DNA of 64,000 bases. Origin: Terfezia claveryi (lineage: Eukaryota > Ascomycota > Pezizomycetes > Pezizales > Pezizaceae). The position numbers and the translations under genes were made by a program. This document shows, piece after piece, positions 35,038-47,727 of this stretch (position 1 is the first letter of the stretch; each line of letters begins with the position of its first letter). The notes below the pieces were generated by a model. It worked only from the letters and a program-made list of their open reading frames with translations, ran no database searches and had not been told where the DNA came from. Where the stretch lies: assembly GCA_015179025.1 (NCBI GenBank), contig WHUX01000013.1:496001-560000 (forward strand), given 5' to 3'.

Positions 35038-35593
35038 ACAACATTATTGCCATGGACACAGTCTGTAGCTAATTGCCAGGACTTTGTAGGCTGTGTTGTA
35101 GATGTCAGAATAGATTGAGGTCTAAGTCTCCGTAATCCCCCTCCCAAAAAAATGTCAACTTGTAGTGACACATATAGTTTACACAGTGACAGGTTTGAAT
35201 CCCTAATTTATCCCCAATTTGAATGTATATGTTTAGGGCCGTTGGGGAACTCAGGCCATTCCGGAATGGCAGATATATGTTCACTCCGGGCATATGTATG
35301 AAGGCAGATTGAGAACAAATCGAGTCTATTGTTTTTGTACATAAGATGTACTGTATATCATAAGAAAAGCTCCACTTGCTCAATCCCCTTGCCCTGAATT
35401 AGTACATGGATGATTTCCTGCGCCAGTATAGCATTGAGTAGTACAAACGCCCTTCTTTTTTTACATTGACATCATTCGAATCTTTTGCTTGAGTACAGCA
35501 TTTTCCTGATCTATCAATTCCTGTGTTTATGGATGTTATGGATAGGGTGGATGTCTACGTATCAAGAAATTCTATGATATTCAAATAAAAAGG

Positions 35594-35790
35594 TAGCTGC
35601 CCCTTAAACTCATTGCCATTATCACACGAAAGAATTTTTGGTGGACAAAATGACCAAACCACATATGGCAACTTCAGTGCTGTTTTTCGAATTAAGGGGA
35701 TAAGCACAGGGATACTTGCTAAAATGATCTCGAATATGTAAAATAAATTTGTATTCCCTATCTGGATTAGAATCGCATATTAATAAGATC
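35594..35790 (-). pseudogene. Integrase-core (rve-like) transposon fragment
   Basis: On the minus strand one frame gives NPDREYKFILHIRDHFSKYP and YPLNSKNSTEVA. After a frame change, PPKILSCDNGNEFKGQL follows. The D-x-FSKY and DNGxEF motifs are the two Asp blocks of retroviral-type integrase cores as seen in Gypsy, Ginger and related elements; the spacing and 'IRDHFSKY' wording fit. The Glu block and zinc-binding N-terminus are not seen. Clearly inactive. Confidence 0.6.
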
Positions 35791-36073
35791 AGCATGTGCC
35801 TAAGTGGGGGTTTGCCACCAGAAGGGTGCCATTGGAGAAGATTGAATATATATTAACGTTCTTGAGAAAAAAAAATTCAACCCTGGCTTATCGTCCATAT
35901 AACTACTGAGTAATCGGCTAAATGTCGCAGGTCTCGAATCTATTGTATAAAATCCAATGCAATGCACTTTATTTGCCCAGATCTTGAACGGTGAGATGTG
36001 ACCACCAATATTTATCACTTACAAGCACCGCTCGACTGCCAGCAGTTCTAGCCACTTTGGACTCTGTATTCGC

Positions 36074-36298
36074 TCAAATAATGGCTTTTTGGCAGCCAAC
36101 TGCTAGGCCCATAATGATGCCGTTCTTATTACAATTCCAGCTACATCTCTTACGTAGAGTACCAGCATTCACACCATAAGCCTTTGCGATCTTTGCCTTT
36201 GACTTACTGGCGTGTATCTGTGCATACTCCATCGCATGTGCTAGCTGCTTGTCATGGAGCTGGAGCTGCTTAATCTTTTTGGACGTCTTTGGTGGCAT
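36074..36298 (-). pseudogene. Psq/pogo-type helix-turn-helix N-terminus of a transposase
   Basis: ATG at 36298-36296 begins MPPKTSKKIKQLQLHDKQLA, followed by SKAKIAKAYGVNAGTLRKR, a Psq-like helix-turn-helix typical of the N-terminus of pogo/Tigger/Fot1 transposases. Likeness ends after about 54 residues and the frame then runs out. It is on the same strand as the integrase fragment, about 300 bp upstream of it, so the two may belong to one composite or to nested elements. Confidence 0.5.
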
Positions 36299-36837
36299 TA
36301 TTGCTGCTTACCGGTCAATACCAGCGTTGCAATAGATATTTGAGGGTATAATCGACCTTTTCATGTACCTAGTTAGGTATTACTAGTAACCTCCGGGACC
36401 AATACAACAAGGTAATTTCATGACAACTTACTTGTATTAGTCATTGTAATATTTGCTGGGGCGATACCATATTATTAGGTAACCCTATGCTGCACAATCT
36501 TTGTTTCCCTCTTATCGGGGAAAACAAAAAAAACCTAGAGTGGTTTTTGTTTCATGACACCGTGACTAGCGCAACTGAACCAGGCAGTCCCGCAAGCTAT
36601 AGTTAATTAGAAACCCACAACTTATATACAATCCGGTGCGTCGTTTTGCAGTTTACGTACGTACAGTATCGAGCCCTCCACTGCAAGTGACCTTTCGAGA
36701 AGTGCTAGCATAAGAATTGCGCCTTCTCGATCCGTTTCAAAGTCAAACAAAACTGGCCATGGGAACTCTTTTTCTGAAATTGATGCTGCAAATCCTTATC
36801 TCGTCGACCTCTCACATTTCAGTACCGTCGAGACCTC

Positions 36838-36935
36838 ACAGAGAAAAAGACGATTATCCGTCACTTTATAGGGAGTGAATGTCCTTTCATGCAAGCAAGA
36901 GACAATTGCAGCTTCAGGAATGCTGCCGAATTAAG
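36838..36935 (+). pseudogene. Exon-1 fragment of the 45/52-kb zinc-finger family
   Basis: The plus strand reads TEKKTIIRHFIGSECPFMQA and CSFRNAAELR, followed at once by a GTATGTAT donor, exactly where exon 1 ends in both better-preserved copies. A TGA lies upstream in frame and no second exon with CGKRFGKR was found downstream. A truncated family member. Confidence 0.6.
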
Positions 36936-36939
36936 GTAT

Positions 36940-38298
36940 GTATTTTTAGGTCTCTCGGTTTCTGCGCTCTCCCTTCCTTCTGTGTAGCACAGCCATCGAG
37001 TTCAAGTCTCCGACCTGGTTGAGACTGTTCTTCAGGACCGGGAAGGCCAACTTCGGGATTTTTGGCCTCCTAAGGTATTTAGATTCCAAGCTCACCTATT
37101 TACTTGTAGTAACTTAAATCAAACACTCTGGTCCGCTTCTTCTACAGTCTGGTATAGCACGTGAATTTGGTTGGGAAAGTAAAAAATCATTTGAGGCTGT
37201 CCCTAATAAGGATTCAGTATAAGGCGTTCCGGTATGGTACACTTGTGTGGTGACCCATTTCACCAATTCCACACAGACATACTAAGTCACCGTCCCATCC
37301 AAACATATTTCGATTATCAGTGGTGGGCTATGCTTTGCCCCACTTTGGTTAGGATGATGCCGAGAGTATTCTCTATAGTGTCATGCGAAATACGACTTCA
37401 CTTAGAATTGGGAACAGTGGAATCGAATTCTATAAGTGATACTGGTCGGTGCTTCCCACATATGCATTAATCCATTATCTCTGGTCTTAGTAATTTTCAT
37501 TCAAGTGTTTCCAGTGTCTTTCTGGCATACTTCCGGTCATTCTGGAAGGTATCCTGTTGTGGAGATCTTCCCTATCAGTCGGAAAGTCTCTGTATCACTT
37601 CTACCTTGCAATTGTTGTATTTAGAAGGATAGGCAGTAGGGTGCGGTAGGGACGCTATCTCTAGATACAGAAGTGGATTGAGATCCAAGGACTAGCGCTC
37701 CAGTAACTACTGAAAATATATGTAAACCCGCAGCACAAGGCTTTTGTAGTAGGAAGCAATAGACTTAACGCGAAAACCCGTTCAAAGCGCCTGTAGGGTA
37801 AAAATGATGAAATACTATGATCACTTACTACATTGTTGAATGCACTGTCAAGCAGTGGAGTCTTTTGACGGAGTTTACAGCTTCACAAAATGCATTTGTG
37901 GAGGAGGTTATACAGTGCAAGTGGCAAGGTCGCGGTTGGAAGCTGAGTGGGTGAAAGGCCACAATGGAGTGAAGGGAAACTAATGTGGAATCAGACTTTA
38001 AAAGGATGCGAAGTAGTATAGGATAGGAATGCAGTTTACATTAATACCACCAAAAGTCTAAAACAAGTCCAATCAGCCTGAGATTTAAATCTCAGACCTG
38101 CAGTGGTATTTAGAACACCGTAAAGAACACTAAAGGTGGTATGTATCTATTGGAATATCAACTTAAACCTAAACAAGAATTGATCTTATTTGGGCTCAAC
38201 TACTCCAGCCGTCTAATAAGAGTTATATGAGGCCCAGGCAACCAGTTGAATACAATGGAACAGGCCGAGCTGTACACACTCGCCTTTCTAATTGAATC
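36940..38298. other. Intergenic, no supported gene
   Basis: Short frames only. At 37141-37156 a CTGGTATAGCACG echoes the MITE terminus but has no partner. Confidence 0.4.
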
Positions 38299-38998
38299 TC
38301 CTTCTGTAAACCATACTGAAGGAAGCGAGGACCAATGGTATGAGAAGAGCAGAATGGAACCGACATGCCCTTTCAACCTACACGTGGATGCGAACGAACA
38401 GAGGCCCACAAAAGAGCTGGCTTCACCATATCGGCAAAGGCGAATCGTCAGAGTGCGCATGCGGGCACCCCACCGAGACGGGGGAGCACGTTGTCGACAT
38501 GTCTTCCAATGCCCACGCTTCGATCGAGCTCGCAGTGTCCTTCTGGGGGAGAGGAGGAGCTGGGAGGAGCTCGATAAACCGGAATGGAGAAAGGAGGGGG
38601 AGGAGACATACGAGGCCACGGAGGCCTTCTTCGGACTACTTTTCCGCGAGTTCACTTAGGGGAGGATTTCCAGTGTTCCAGGGTTTTATGTTACGAGTTT
38701 CATTATTTCCCACGAGTCCAGCAGCATAGTTTTCACAAGTTCATCCCCCTTTACGCGAGTCCTCCAGTTCTTTGAGCTGGGGTGAGGCCCAGTCAGGCCT
38801 CCGGGTCATCGGCCAGTCCGTTAATGACAGCATGGGGCCTTGTCTCTATCCGTGTATTTAGTTTGCGTGGGGTTGGCAGATTAACTTGCCTCTCCCTTGA
38901 ATCCACCGGGCTTCCGCGTGGCTCCTCATAGCCCCCCTAACGGGGCTGCATAGGAGGATCTAAGTTTTTTAAAAAAAAAAAAAATCCTTCTGTAAACC
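38299..38998 (+). mobile_element. 5'-truncated LINE (Tad-like) with ORF2 tail, copy 3, 14-bp TSD
   Basis: TCCTTCTGTAAACC at 38299-38312 and 38985-38998 flanks a 672-bp insert ending in poly-A. The insert encodes the C-terminus of a LINE ORF2: SECACGHPTETGEHVV in one frame and FQCPRFDRARSVLL, then WEELDKPEWRKEGEE in another, the CxC...H...C zinc-binding tail typical of Tad1-type elements. The frames are split by an extra 8 bp (GACATGTC). The 3' UTR carries the blocks shared with copies 1 and 2 and the terminal hairpin. Reverse transcriptase and endonuclease are absent. Confidence 0.92.
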
Positions 38999-40857
38999 CC
39001 TATTTCCCATGCCAATTCCGATAAGAATCTAGACGTACAGTACAGGTTAAAATAATCATCCGTAGACTGGTAGTACTACATATGATCCTGACTACCTGGA
39101 AGCTGTATGCACCGAGTAGGTACTCCAAGCTGTTTCTGGGGATTCCAAGGACTTCATAAAGGTATCCGCATAGAGGTATCCATGGATCCACCATCTTCAG
39201 GGAGATCATATCTTAAACTTAGGGCTAACTGATGGAGAACCATTCAGGTCACTTGCGTCCCTTCCCAACGCTATGCCTGATCCCTGTCGGCTAGTATACG
39301 TTAGGGCAAGGGAGACAGGGTGGGTAGGGCTGCGACATTCCCACCTTACCTCGAGTCCGAAAAAGTATAAAAAGTAACTAAAGATAGCAAGATTCGGGAT
39401 TATTTCTAATAATAATAAGTGAGAACCTTTATCTTACACATTTTTTTGCTTACACTTTCTCGTTTACCCTTTATATAGAGTGCATCTACCTTTCTGCCTC
39501 ATCTTTCTGCTTACACCTTTTTGCTAACATGGTTCCCCCTTTCTTTCACCACACCTACCCGTACCTTTCTGCCTGCACCTTTCCTTCCTACACCATTATT
39601 CTACCTTTTACCGCAAAATCAACAGCCATTGGAAGAAGTATTTGTGGAATATGTTGGAGAGTGTAACAGCTAGGACAAAACGTGATCACTGGGTGCTAGG
39701 TTTGCCTAGAAACCGATAGTATATTGTACGCTCACAGAATAACTTCGGAATAAAATTCTCTTTCTTTCCCAGGGCTGAGAATGATTCCCGACTTTTTCAC
39801 AAGTTGCTGTTACCCTGATAAGTGACTAATGGTTTCAAGAGCTGGAACTATATATTTTTGTATCTATCAGATAGGCCTCAGGAATTATTATTACGGATTG
39901 CAATTGAAAAATTTCCAGCCACATGCGTCGAGTAGGTTTCTCTAGAAGTTGCCGTGATTCTATGGCTGGAACGGACATGGATGAATACACGTCTAGCTGT
40001 GTTTCTCTTACGGAATATGTGTCTAGTATAGCATGGAACTTGTGTAGTTTTCAACTCTTTTTAGCGGTCACCGTACTCATATATATATTGCTGTCGTGAT
40101 CAAACAAAGGTTTTACTATGCTCTATACTCTCATACTAGCCTTGCTGCGTATCTGAACTCTTTGGCTCGCAGCCCTATGCCCTAGTAAAACCTTCACCAA
40201 AAGAACTCCGATTAAGTTTTGAACTCAAAAATTGGAATACATTTCTAATATTTTTTCAATTGAATAGGCATTCTATCTCTCTAGGCAATTAGTTTGGTAT
40301 TTTTTCTCCAGAGGAATATTTGATGGCATCGGCTTGCAATTGGCTGTGTAGGTAGTCAGGGTGCCTCGAAACCGCGTCACCAGTATGTGAGACATATGTA
40401 CATACATATCTAGAACGTATGCACACCATACTGCACATATGTATAATTGTCTGCCTTGTACAGTAGGGTAGTGCTCTGGGAATCGGAATGCGAATCAAAA
40501 TTAGCGGAATTCGATAACAAGTAGAATGATTCGATCAGGACAGTGCAGGTGAATCCCTACATTACCGATACCGTAGTCTGAGGGAGGGTTACATACACCC
40601 CGTTTCGATTCCACTACTGATACAGGACTACCTAACTTGAAAGGACGGTCTTTACTCAGTACAGCATTGTTGCACACTGTATGCAAGCTGCACACCTGAC
40701 TGAATTGAGTTAGGTATGGAGTTCACGTGCCCCATTGGATTCAGGAATACAATTCATGCAGGGTGCAAAAATTCATCGCTGTACCGAGTACTATGGGATC
40801 TGGCAAACGTTTGGGGATTGGAACCGATCAAATGTGGTACCGTATGATACCTACTTT
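38999..40857. other. Intergenic, no supported gene
   Basis: AT-rich with pyrimidine-rich stretches around 39430-39610. No gene, repeat with ends, or RNA gene supported. Confidence 0.4.
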
Positions 40858-40859
40858 AC

Positions 40860-41231
40860 AATCATGCGTCACAAGTATTTGGACACTTCAAAAATCACAG
40901 TGAAGATTGGAATTTTTAGGGAACAACTGAAAGCAAACAATTGACCTAAGACTTTTATTTACTATTGATTTATTGAATGAGAATAGAAAATTAGGTGCAA
41001 CTTGGTGAAATCCCCGGATTTCGAATTTTGTCACCAGGTGGTCTTGGCAAAGTTTGTATCGAGACAACCACTACTACCACAATGGTCAAGCCCAAGAGAG
41101 TCATTTATTTGAAGCTTGGAAAATGTCAGATAATTAAAATTGAGAACCACTTTTTCCTAGCTTCTCCAAAAATCTCATTTTTGCCATTTCGCTGTAATGT
41201 CGAAAATGTCCAAATACTTTTGACATGATTG
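40860..41231. mobile_element. Tc1/mariner-like MITE, about 370 bp
   Basis: The left end reads CAATCATG..AAGTATTTGGACA, and the reverse complement of the right end reads CAATCATGTCAAAAGTATTT then GGACA. AAGTATTTGGACA is a common Tc1-type terminal motif. A TA precedes the left end, but the right flank no longer shows TA. The inside has no transposase. A 77-codon frame inside is not a gene. Confidence 0.6.
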
Positions 41232-44200
41232 CACATCGAAGTCGTCCGCCTGTGTTCGACGCCCGCCCAATGGAGACTGATAAATACTTAGTGAAGAAAA
41301 TCCCCGAAAAAAGACAACAGAAAAGCTACCGAGGAATTATTAACATTGTTTGATACATCTAGCTGACGAATGAATTAAGACTTCTCAATCCATGGTATAA
41401 CATATATGGCAAGAGTTTCGGAAAGCGTTCTGCAAAAAAAAAAAAGGGATAAATGGAGAAGGCCCTGCGCTCCATTAGCTATAGAAGGAGGGTTCTAGAA
41501 ACAGCAACACAGCGTTGTGGGTAAGCCGAGAGCTGTGTCTGAACTGCCCTGGACTACGCGCGAAAGCACAGTAGTGGCAAAGATGGATGGGAGGGCCTAT
41601 GGAGGGAGTCCTACTACCTTACGTAAAAGACGTAGGGATACCCCATCGAGATCTGTAGCTCCAATGGCCGTAGGCATCCTACGAGCTTGGAATTTCAACA
41701 TCATTCCAGTATCCTGTCTTCTTCTCTCGGATCCCAATATCAAGCTCAAGAAGGCCTTGGAAACAGTTTAGGAACAAGGCCAATGGATTAGATTATGCGC
41801 CATAGAGCCAGCACAAGATTACTTCTGAGAATGTCTAGTAAAAAGAGCCATTATTATGGGCAAGAGAGTTGAGTTGGTCTGCAAAAATTCATTGTTCAAG
41901 TGAAGTTTGCCATGACTGTTAGCAATTGGAATTTTATACAGTTCTTGGGACTATTAGTTGTACTAGTCAAACAATTCCACCATTTATTGCATGCATGGGC
42001 AAAATATATGATTTGTGTGGACTTCTATGGGACAGATTTAGGGTCAGGGACATTCAGTCTTTCACCTAGTGGCTATATGGACAATAACTCTAGGTTTAGA
42101 TTATGTGCTCCAGCACTTCGACCATTATGCTACCAGAGTTCCCCCCTTGGAGACCCCCCTGTAGAGAATTCTAATCGTAGGTGGCCCAAGCTCATGAAGG
42201 TACGGGACTGGGTACTAGATTGTAGACCACAGGCATAGGCGACAAGAGAGGGGCGGGGAAGTCTGGACTATGTCGGAAAAGCGTTGAAAGTAAATAAATA
42301 CTCATATTTGTATATCACTGGGCACGAGAGTAGCTCCTGTGAAAAAAATGGAAAGAAAAGAGAATGAGATACATGAGAACCAAGGCCCACTAACAGAAAT
42401 TAACAATAATGTGGATGGAAGTCTAAAACTTCCTAAAAGACTCTAGTAAGTTCCATAGGTTTCGGGGGTTGCCATGCAGGGTTCATGCAAGTCTGGTCGG
42501 TCATCTAGCCATTTGGCCAATTTTTGGGGCTACATTAGTCTGGTTGGCACAAGCCTCGGTAGGCTACTGCAAAACGGTTGACAAAATTATCCAGGCCAAG
42601 CAACTAAAGTTGACTACCTAAACACCAATTGACCGTTACTCAACTCAAGTAGAAGCAAGGGGACCTACTAGAAAAGGAAATATTGTACTATTTTTTCGCA
42701 TACCATACTCCTTGTACATATTATAATTATAACTTCAGGGTAATTTGGGTAATTTGCCCCCTGGCACTAAGTACTTTACATAACAACTATTGCATAATAA
42801 CCATATCCTGACTAAGTACCTAGGTTCACCTGTCCGATGCGGTGGCAGCTGAATTCTGCTCTTAAATATATAAACTAGTCTATACTACTCCTTGACTACT
42901 TCTCTCATTACAATGAGCCACCTTATTATTAATTGTTAGAATTGGGAAACAAAAATACAGCCAAATCATCCTTGAAAAATGGATGTACTAGAGCCGCAGT
43001 GCTGGAATGTAGGAGGTTATGAGTATGGGGAATAACTAAATGAGTAGAAAGTTTATCCTAATCTCTATAGCTAAGAGTATTGCTTGTCTATCCACAGTGC
43101 TTACATGTATATGAATCGGTACTTGCTATTTCCCACTGTTGTCCCTATTAGGCAAGGGCTCCTGTTTATCTTACGCGGACTGCATCTCATGCAGGGATGG
43201 GATGGTTTTCTTGCAGGTGACATGGAATAAGATGCCGACATTGGGTAACTACCTGCACATGTATCACCAAGAGGATGATGCAAGAAAATATCAATGGTAA
43301 AAAGTTTAAGAAAGATGGGCTTGTTTCAGATTGGATAGGTATGCAATTGAATGAAACTGACCTTAATGACACATACGTTACTGGGTCAGGTTGGAGTATG
43401 CAGGGGTCAAGGCACTGAGGAATTTAAATCAGGATAAGAAGTTTTCACTATGAACTGAATGCGATAGATCTCTGGCATTTAGTAGCGTAGGTACACAAGG
43501 TCAATATCAGCCTTGCTGCTCTGCGCTCGGATTAATAGAATGATTCTATATTATCTATCCCTTTGTGACGTGGGATGATGTGATGGGAGTCCCGCTCATG
43601 GTGCTGCCGGCAAGGTTATGAGGTTTCCTCTGTGACCAGGGGTGTATGACGACCAGGACACAGGCGAGCAAGCCAGCGAATCAAACAAGCGAAACCGCGC
43701 TACAAGAAAAGCTCGTACCCGTTTAAAAAGAAAAAACGAGAAATGGAGAGTGGAAAAAAGCAATGGGCAGGGTGATCCCGAAACAATTTACATTGGGAAA
43801 AAGGAATCATTTGGAATCACCCCAATTGGAGAATCCCACCCATTCCAAAAACCCCATACATATGCGGAGTGCCTCCTCTCGATCCACTAGTGTATTATAA
43901 ATTAGCTTCCACTTCATCGCTGAACTGAACTGAAGGGTTGTCACACCACGTGGCCACGTACCACACCTATGTAATTTCGACCAATGTCCACGCTTGCCAT
44001 TGACTTAAGAGAGTCCTATTTGTATGGTACAGGTTAGCCTGGTAGATTCTTTCTGAAAAACCCTTCTGGAGGGATGGTGGAACTCACCGGTTGAGCTCGC
44101 ACCACCATATACTTGCAGGGGATGCTGTGTCACTGCTCAATTTTGAAATTATCATTCTAACCAAACTACATGTACAGTAGTGCTTAAGCATTTACAAATA

Positions 44201-45404
44201 TGGGCTCACATGTAGGTTCATTCCTGAAGTCGACTCAAGGTGCAGGGAAATTCTCTACACCTAGGACAGGGATCCAAGGACCTCTCCGATATATCTGTTC
44301 AGGGCGGAATGGCCTAGCCACGTTGGAATTGACCGGGCCATTCCCGGAATTTAGATACCCTGGGCAGGTCCGGAATTCAAGAATTTTGAGAATATTGAAA
44401 TTATTGTTTTATATTCAGGCATAGCTCCTTCTACCAATACAGCTATGGAATAGGTTGATCGAAATCTAAATCTCATTGTGATTTATTTTATGATACTTCT
44501 CATTGATTCAGCATAGGTTTTGTACTTCCCTGGGCATTATGAATCCGTGCATCATGCTACCATTGCTGTTCTCGCCAGTAATAAAGTAGGGTACATCATT
44601 GCGCAGCTCATAATCATTTAATGCGCAGTTTTTTTGCCGGTTGAGTGATCGCTGGAGCCTTCAATTATGGACCCCGGAGGTTTGCTTTAATCTTCTCATA
44701 TCTACTATTAGCACTTGAACTTTCAAAGGTCAACTGACATTTGTTTCAAATTCAGTACGAGTCCTGAGTACTGGGGTATCTCATAGTGTTGAGCATCGAG
44801 GTTAGACTCATGCGCCACTAGACTAGTGCAATCGGCATACTCTGTAAAGATGAATTTATATTTATAGACCTCTTATGTACAAAAGAAAGCTGTGGCCACC
44901 GCCGGAGAATATTTCCGGCAGGTGAATTTTGACAATTGTCTGTTGACATCAGTGGTCACCAAAATCGTTTTGTACTCGTACCTAGAGCAGCAGAAGGCCT
45001 CTTAAGTAAATAGCCCCTAGTGATAAGGAAAGTCCAAGCCTGTCTGGATGCAGCAGGGGTCTGATATTGGGCGAACGCACATTCGCTTACGGGCCCGCGG
45101 CATCAAACACCCGCCAAGCTTTCCTATTTTAGTTTAATCCGCCCATACCAACCATCACTATTTATATGATTAGATATAACAAGCTGATATGATGAAGCCT
45201 TGAGGTCTCCAAAAGATGGCTCCAGAATTCTGAAATCGACAGATACAGCGGATTTGAGGCTGCATTCCAATTCTACTCGTCAACCTCAGTTCTCCCTCCA
45301 TCAATATCGGTAGCTATTTTCAGTGCAAAACGATTAGATTGAACAGAGATATCTACATACAAACCTTGCGGTTACCGAGAGCCTGCATTCAACCTGCGGG
45401 CACA
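41232..45404. other. Intergenic, weak coding candidates only
   Basis: The best candidate is 43642-43890 (plus, 82 codons, basic stretch NKRRRATRK-like then KRKNEKWRVEKSNG, no ATG at its start). Frames at 41517-41771, 41900-42238 and 44200-44424 have no motif. ATTAGTCTGGTTGGCAC recurs near 42536. A hairpin ATGGTGG...CCACCAT lies at about 44075-44110. Confidence 0.35.
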
Positions 45405-46278
45405 ATGGAAAGATTCGAACCTGTGCTGAATAGGCGAAGAAAACCCTCCAAACTCCGAGAAAAAAAGACGATTATCTGTCAATTTATGGGGAATGAATGT
45501 CCTTCCATGATTGCGAAGGGGAGGGGCATCTTAAGCTTCAGGAATCCTACAGAGTTAAAGTATGTATCGTGGAATTCAGCTTCAACATATTTTGAAGCAT
45601 CCAGTGTAAAACTAGAAAGCATTTAACAGAGAATGTAGGGAGGATACATTAAGACATCTCAGCCCCTATCAGTGCCAGGTATGTGGTAAGAGGTTCGGAA
45701 AGCGTCATGCCATTACCCGCCATGGAAAGAAGCAATCCCCATGTCAGCCCGTAGAAGGAGTTATCTGGGTAAGCTCGGAACTTTGGTCAGCTGTCAAGGG
45801 GCTGGAAGAGGCTAGGGGATATGATGCTGTCATGGCCGCTATACAAAAATGCAAACATATTTGCAGTGAGTGTACTCTTCATGTTACTCAAATTGCCCAC
45901 TTGACACTCTCGTAATCTAACTTTTTATATCGTGGCCTAGATGGGCAACCGATACAGAGAATTCAAAATGATCATAAGAACACCCTGATAACTGCGGAGG
46001 CAGCAAGCCTAGGGAACACGGAACCCTCTGGGCCATTGGGTCTACATGAAACCACCAGACCAAATTCTTTACACTCCCCTCTAGGTCTACAACGTCTCTC
46101 AAGCTTGCCTTCTAATTACCTCACTGATGAAGTTGCCGAGCAAACGCCTGGTTTATTCCTATTCAGCGCATGGCCATGGACCCCAGAGACTTCTACAGTG
46201 TTAAACAATGATGGGATTGGCGATATGGAGTGGGCCCGAAGATGGGATGAGCTACCGAGTAGTACAAGCAGCTACTAA
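45405..46278 (+). CDS. Zinc-finger family protein, copy 2 (239 aa, 3 exons)
   Basis: Joined exons 45405-45559, 45639-45865 and 45941-46278 give 239 residues from ATG 45405 to TAA. Intron 1 has a GTATGTAT donor and TGTAG acceptor; intron 2 has GTGAGTGT, a TCTAAC branch and GGCCTAG. Exon 1 carries REKKTIICQFMGNECPSMIA and FRNPTELK. Exon 2 carries EDTLRHLSPYQCQVCGKRFG with C64-x2-C67-x12-H80-x6-C87, a C2HC-like finger lacking the second His, and later CKHICS. Exon 3 is acidic and ends WDELPSSTSSY, with a FLFSAWPWTPE patch. Same gene structure as the 52.4-kb copy. DNA or RNA binding is inferred from the finger; real partner unknown. Confidence 0.72.
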
Positions 46279-47727
46279 TCATTCACTCAGTCCTCTCATT
46301 GTTGGGGATGCTTCAGGTTGTTATCTATTGTGGTATAGACTGTGGTGGTCTTAGTCTTCTGTTTTCACTCTTTCAGTTCTCTGACAACAGTGACAACTTA
46401 CCTTCAAAAACAAACGCTCAGGACTTCGTGGGCAATATGCATGGGAGGTTAGGTGGTTAGTTGGGGTAACTATAATTTCTTTAGTTCTTGGGTTTATGTA
46501 ATATGGTCACTTAATGTATTGCGGCCGGGGCTCCTCATGTTATGACGTGGAATTTGGGCACTATTTTACTCGTGTTTGTATGTTTCTCTTCACCCTTTGT
46601 CTATAAATTTGTACTAGTTACCATTACACTCTCCCCTCAAAAATGGCTTTTTACGCCGCATATATATATTAGTCAATCGATTGCGCGCTGCATCACGTTA
46701 CCACCCAAGACCCTGTTAGGCAGTGGAGTCTTTTGAGAGAGCTTGGAGCTCCTCAGACTATATCTGTAGAACCAGACTAATCTGTAGAGGAGGTTCTAGA
46801 ACTGCAGTGGTAGATATAATGTCGCGGCTAAAACTGATGTGGGTGAGCTGGACCTAAAGCAGAGTGCAGGGCAATGAGGAGGCAGATAATACAGTAGGTT
46901 GCGAATGCACATTTTTTTAAAAAAAATACTATGTGTGCACCATCCTTCGGGATCGGGAAATGCGAATGCGCAAGTCTAGCATTGCCACACCTACTGACAT
47001 TCGACCTACCTCCGGCTAGCTGAAACGGGGAAGGACGAGAAGACACACATGGGAGGGGCTGGTGCGGCTAGGAGCAAGAACCATCAAGCTCTACGACGGC
47101 AGCAGGGGGATGGGCACCCTCGTCATAGGTAGATAGCCTGAATACGAGTAATGATTTACCAAAAAGAGGAGAGAGGCCACTCGTTACCCTGAACTCAGCA
47201 CTATTGAAACTAGACTATTGAAACTCTTTGCCACCTTAGATCATTCGCATGCCACTGTGGACCCTCTCTGTTGGTCCGAGTTCGATGCCTGAGCTCAGTT
47301 GATTATGCAAATCTGGCCGTTTCCTGCCTTCTATCGGCTGTACAAGACTAGATACCCCCTCAAAAGGGGCAGCTACGGAAGAAATACCTCGACACCAATC
47401 TCTCAACGCAGGAGAAAAACAAAAAAAAAAGTTCGCGCAGGTAATTTGCCCTCTTGACAACCAAAACTCGCCGGTGAATACACTCCCAAAATCGAAAGTA
47501 GCTCTAGAGTATACGTACTCGACCCTCCCCGCCACACAATATCCCCTGTACAATAAATTCTGTACTGGTAGATGGAATGGTGGGAGATGTGGCTCTTGTT
47601 GTGCCTTAGTCGATGAACAATCCTATTCATAATTCCGGTTTGGAGAACTTTCTTCCTATTCTCATCTATCTATCTCCTCTGCCTTTTTCCCTGGTCGACT
47701 CCCCTTCAAAAAGATACTGCCCGTAAT
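46279..47727. other. Intergenic, no supported gene
   Basis: No coding or repeat structure supported. Frames at 47236-47630 (minus) have no motif. Confidence 0.4.

Noticed and set aside
38200..38655. 151-codon minus-strand frame overlapping the LINE copy
   Set aside because: Antisense to the LINE ORF2 tail, which has the recognisable zinc-knuckle and TSD context.
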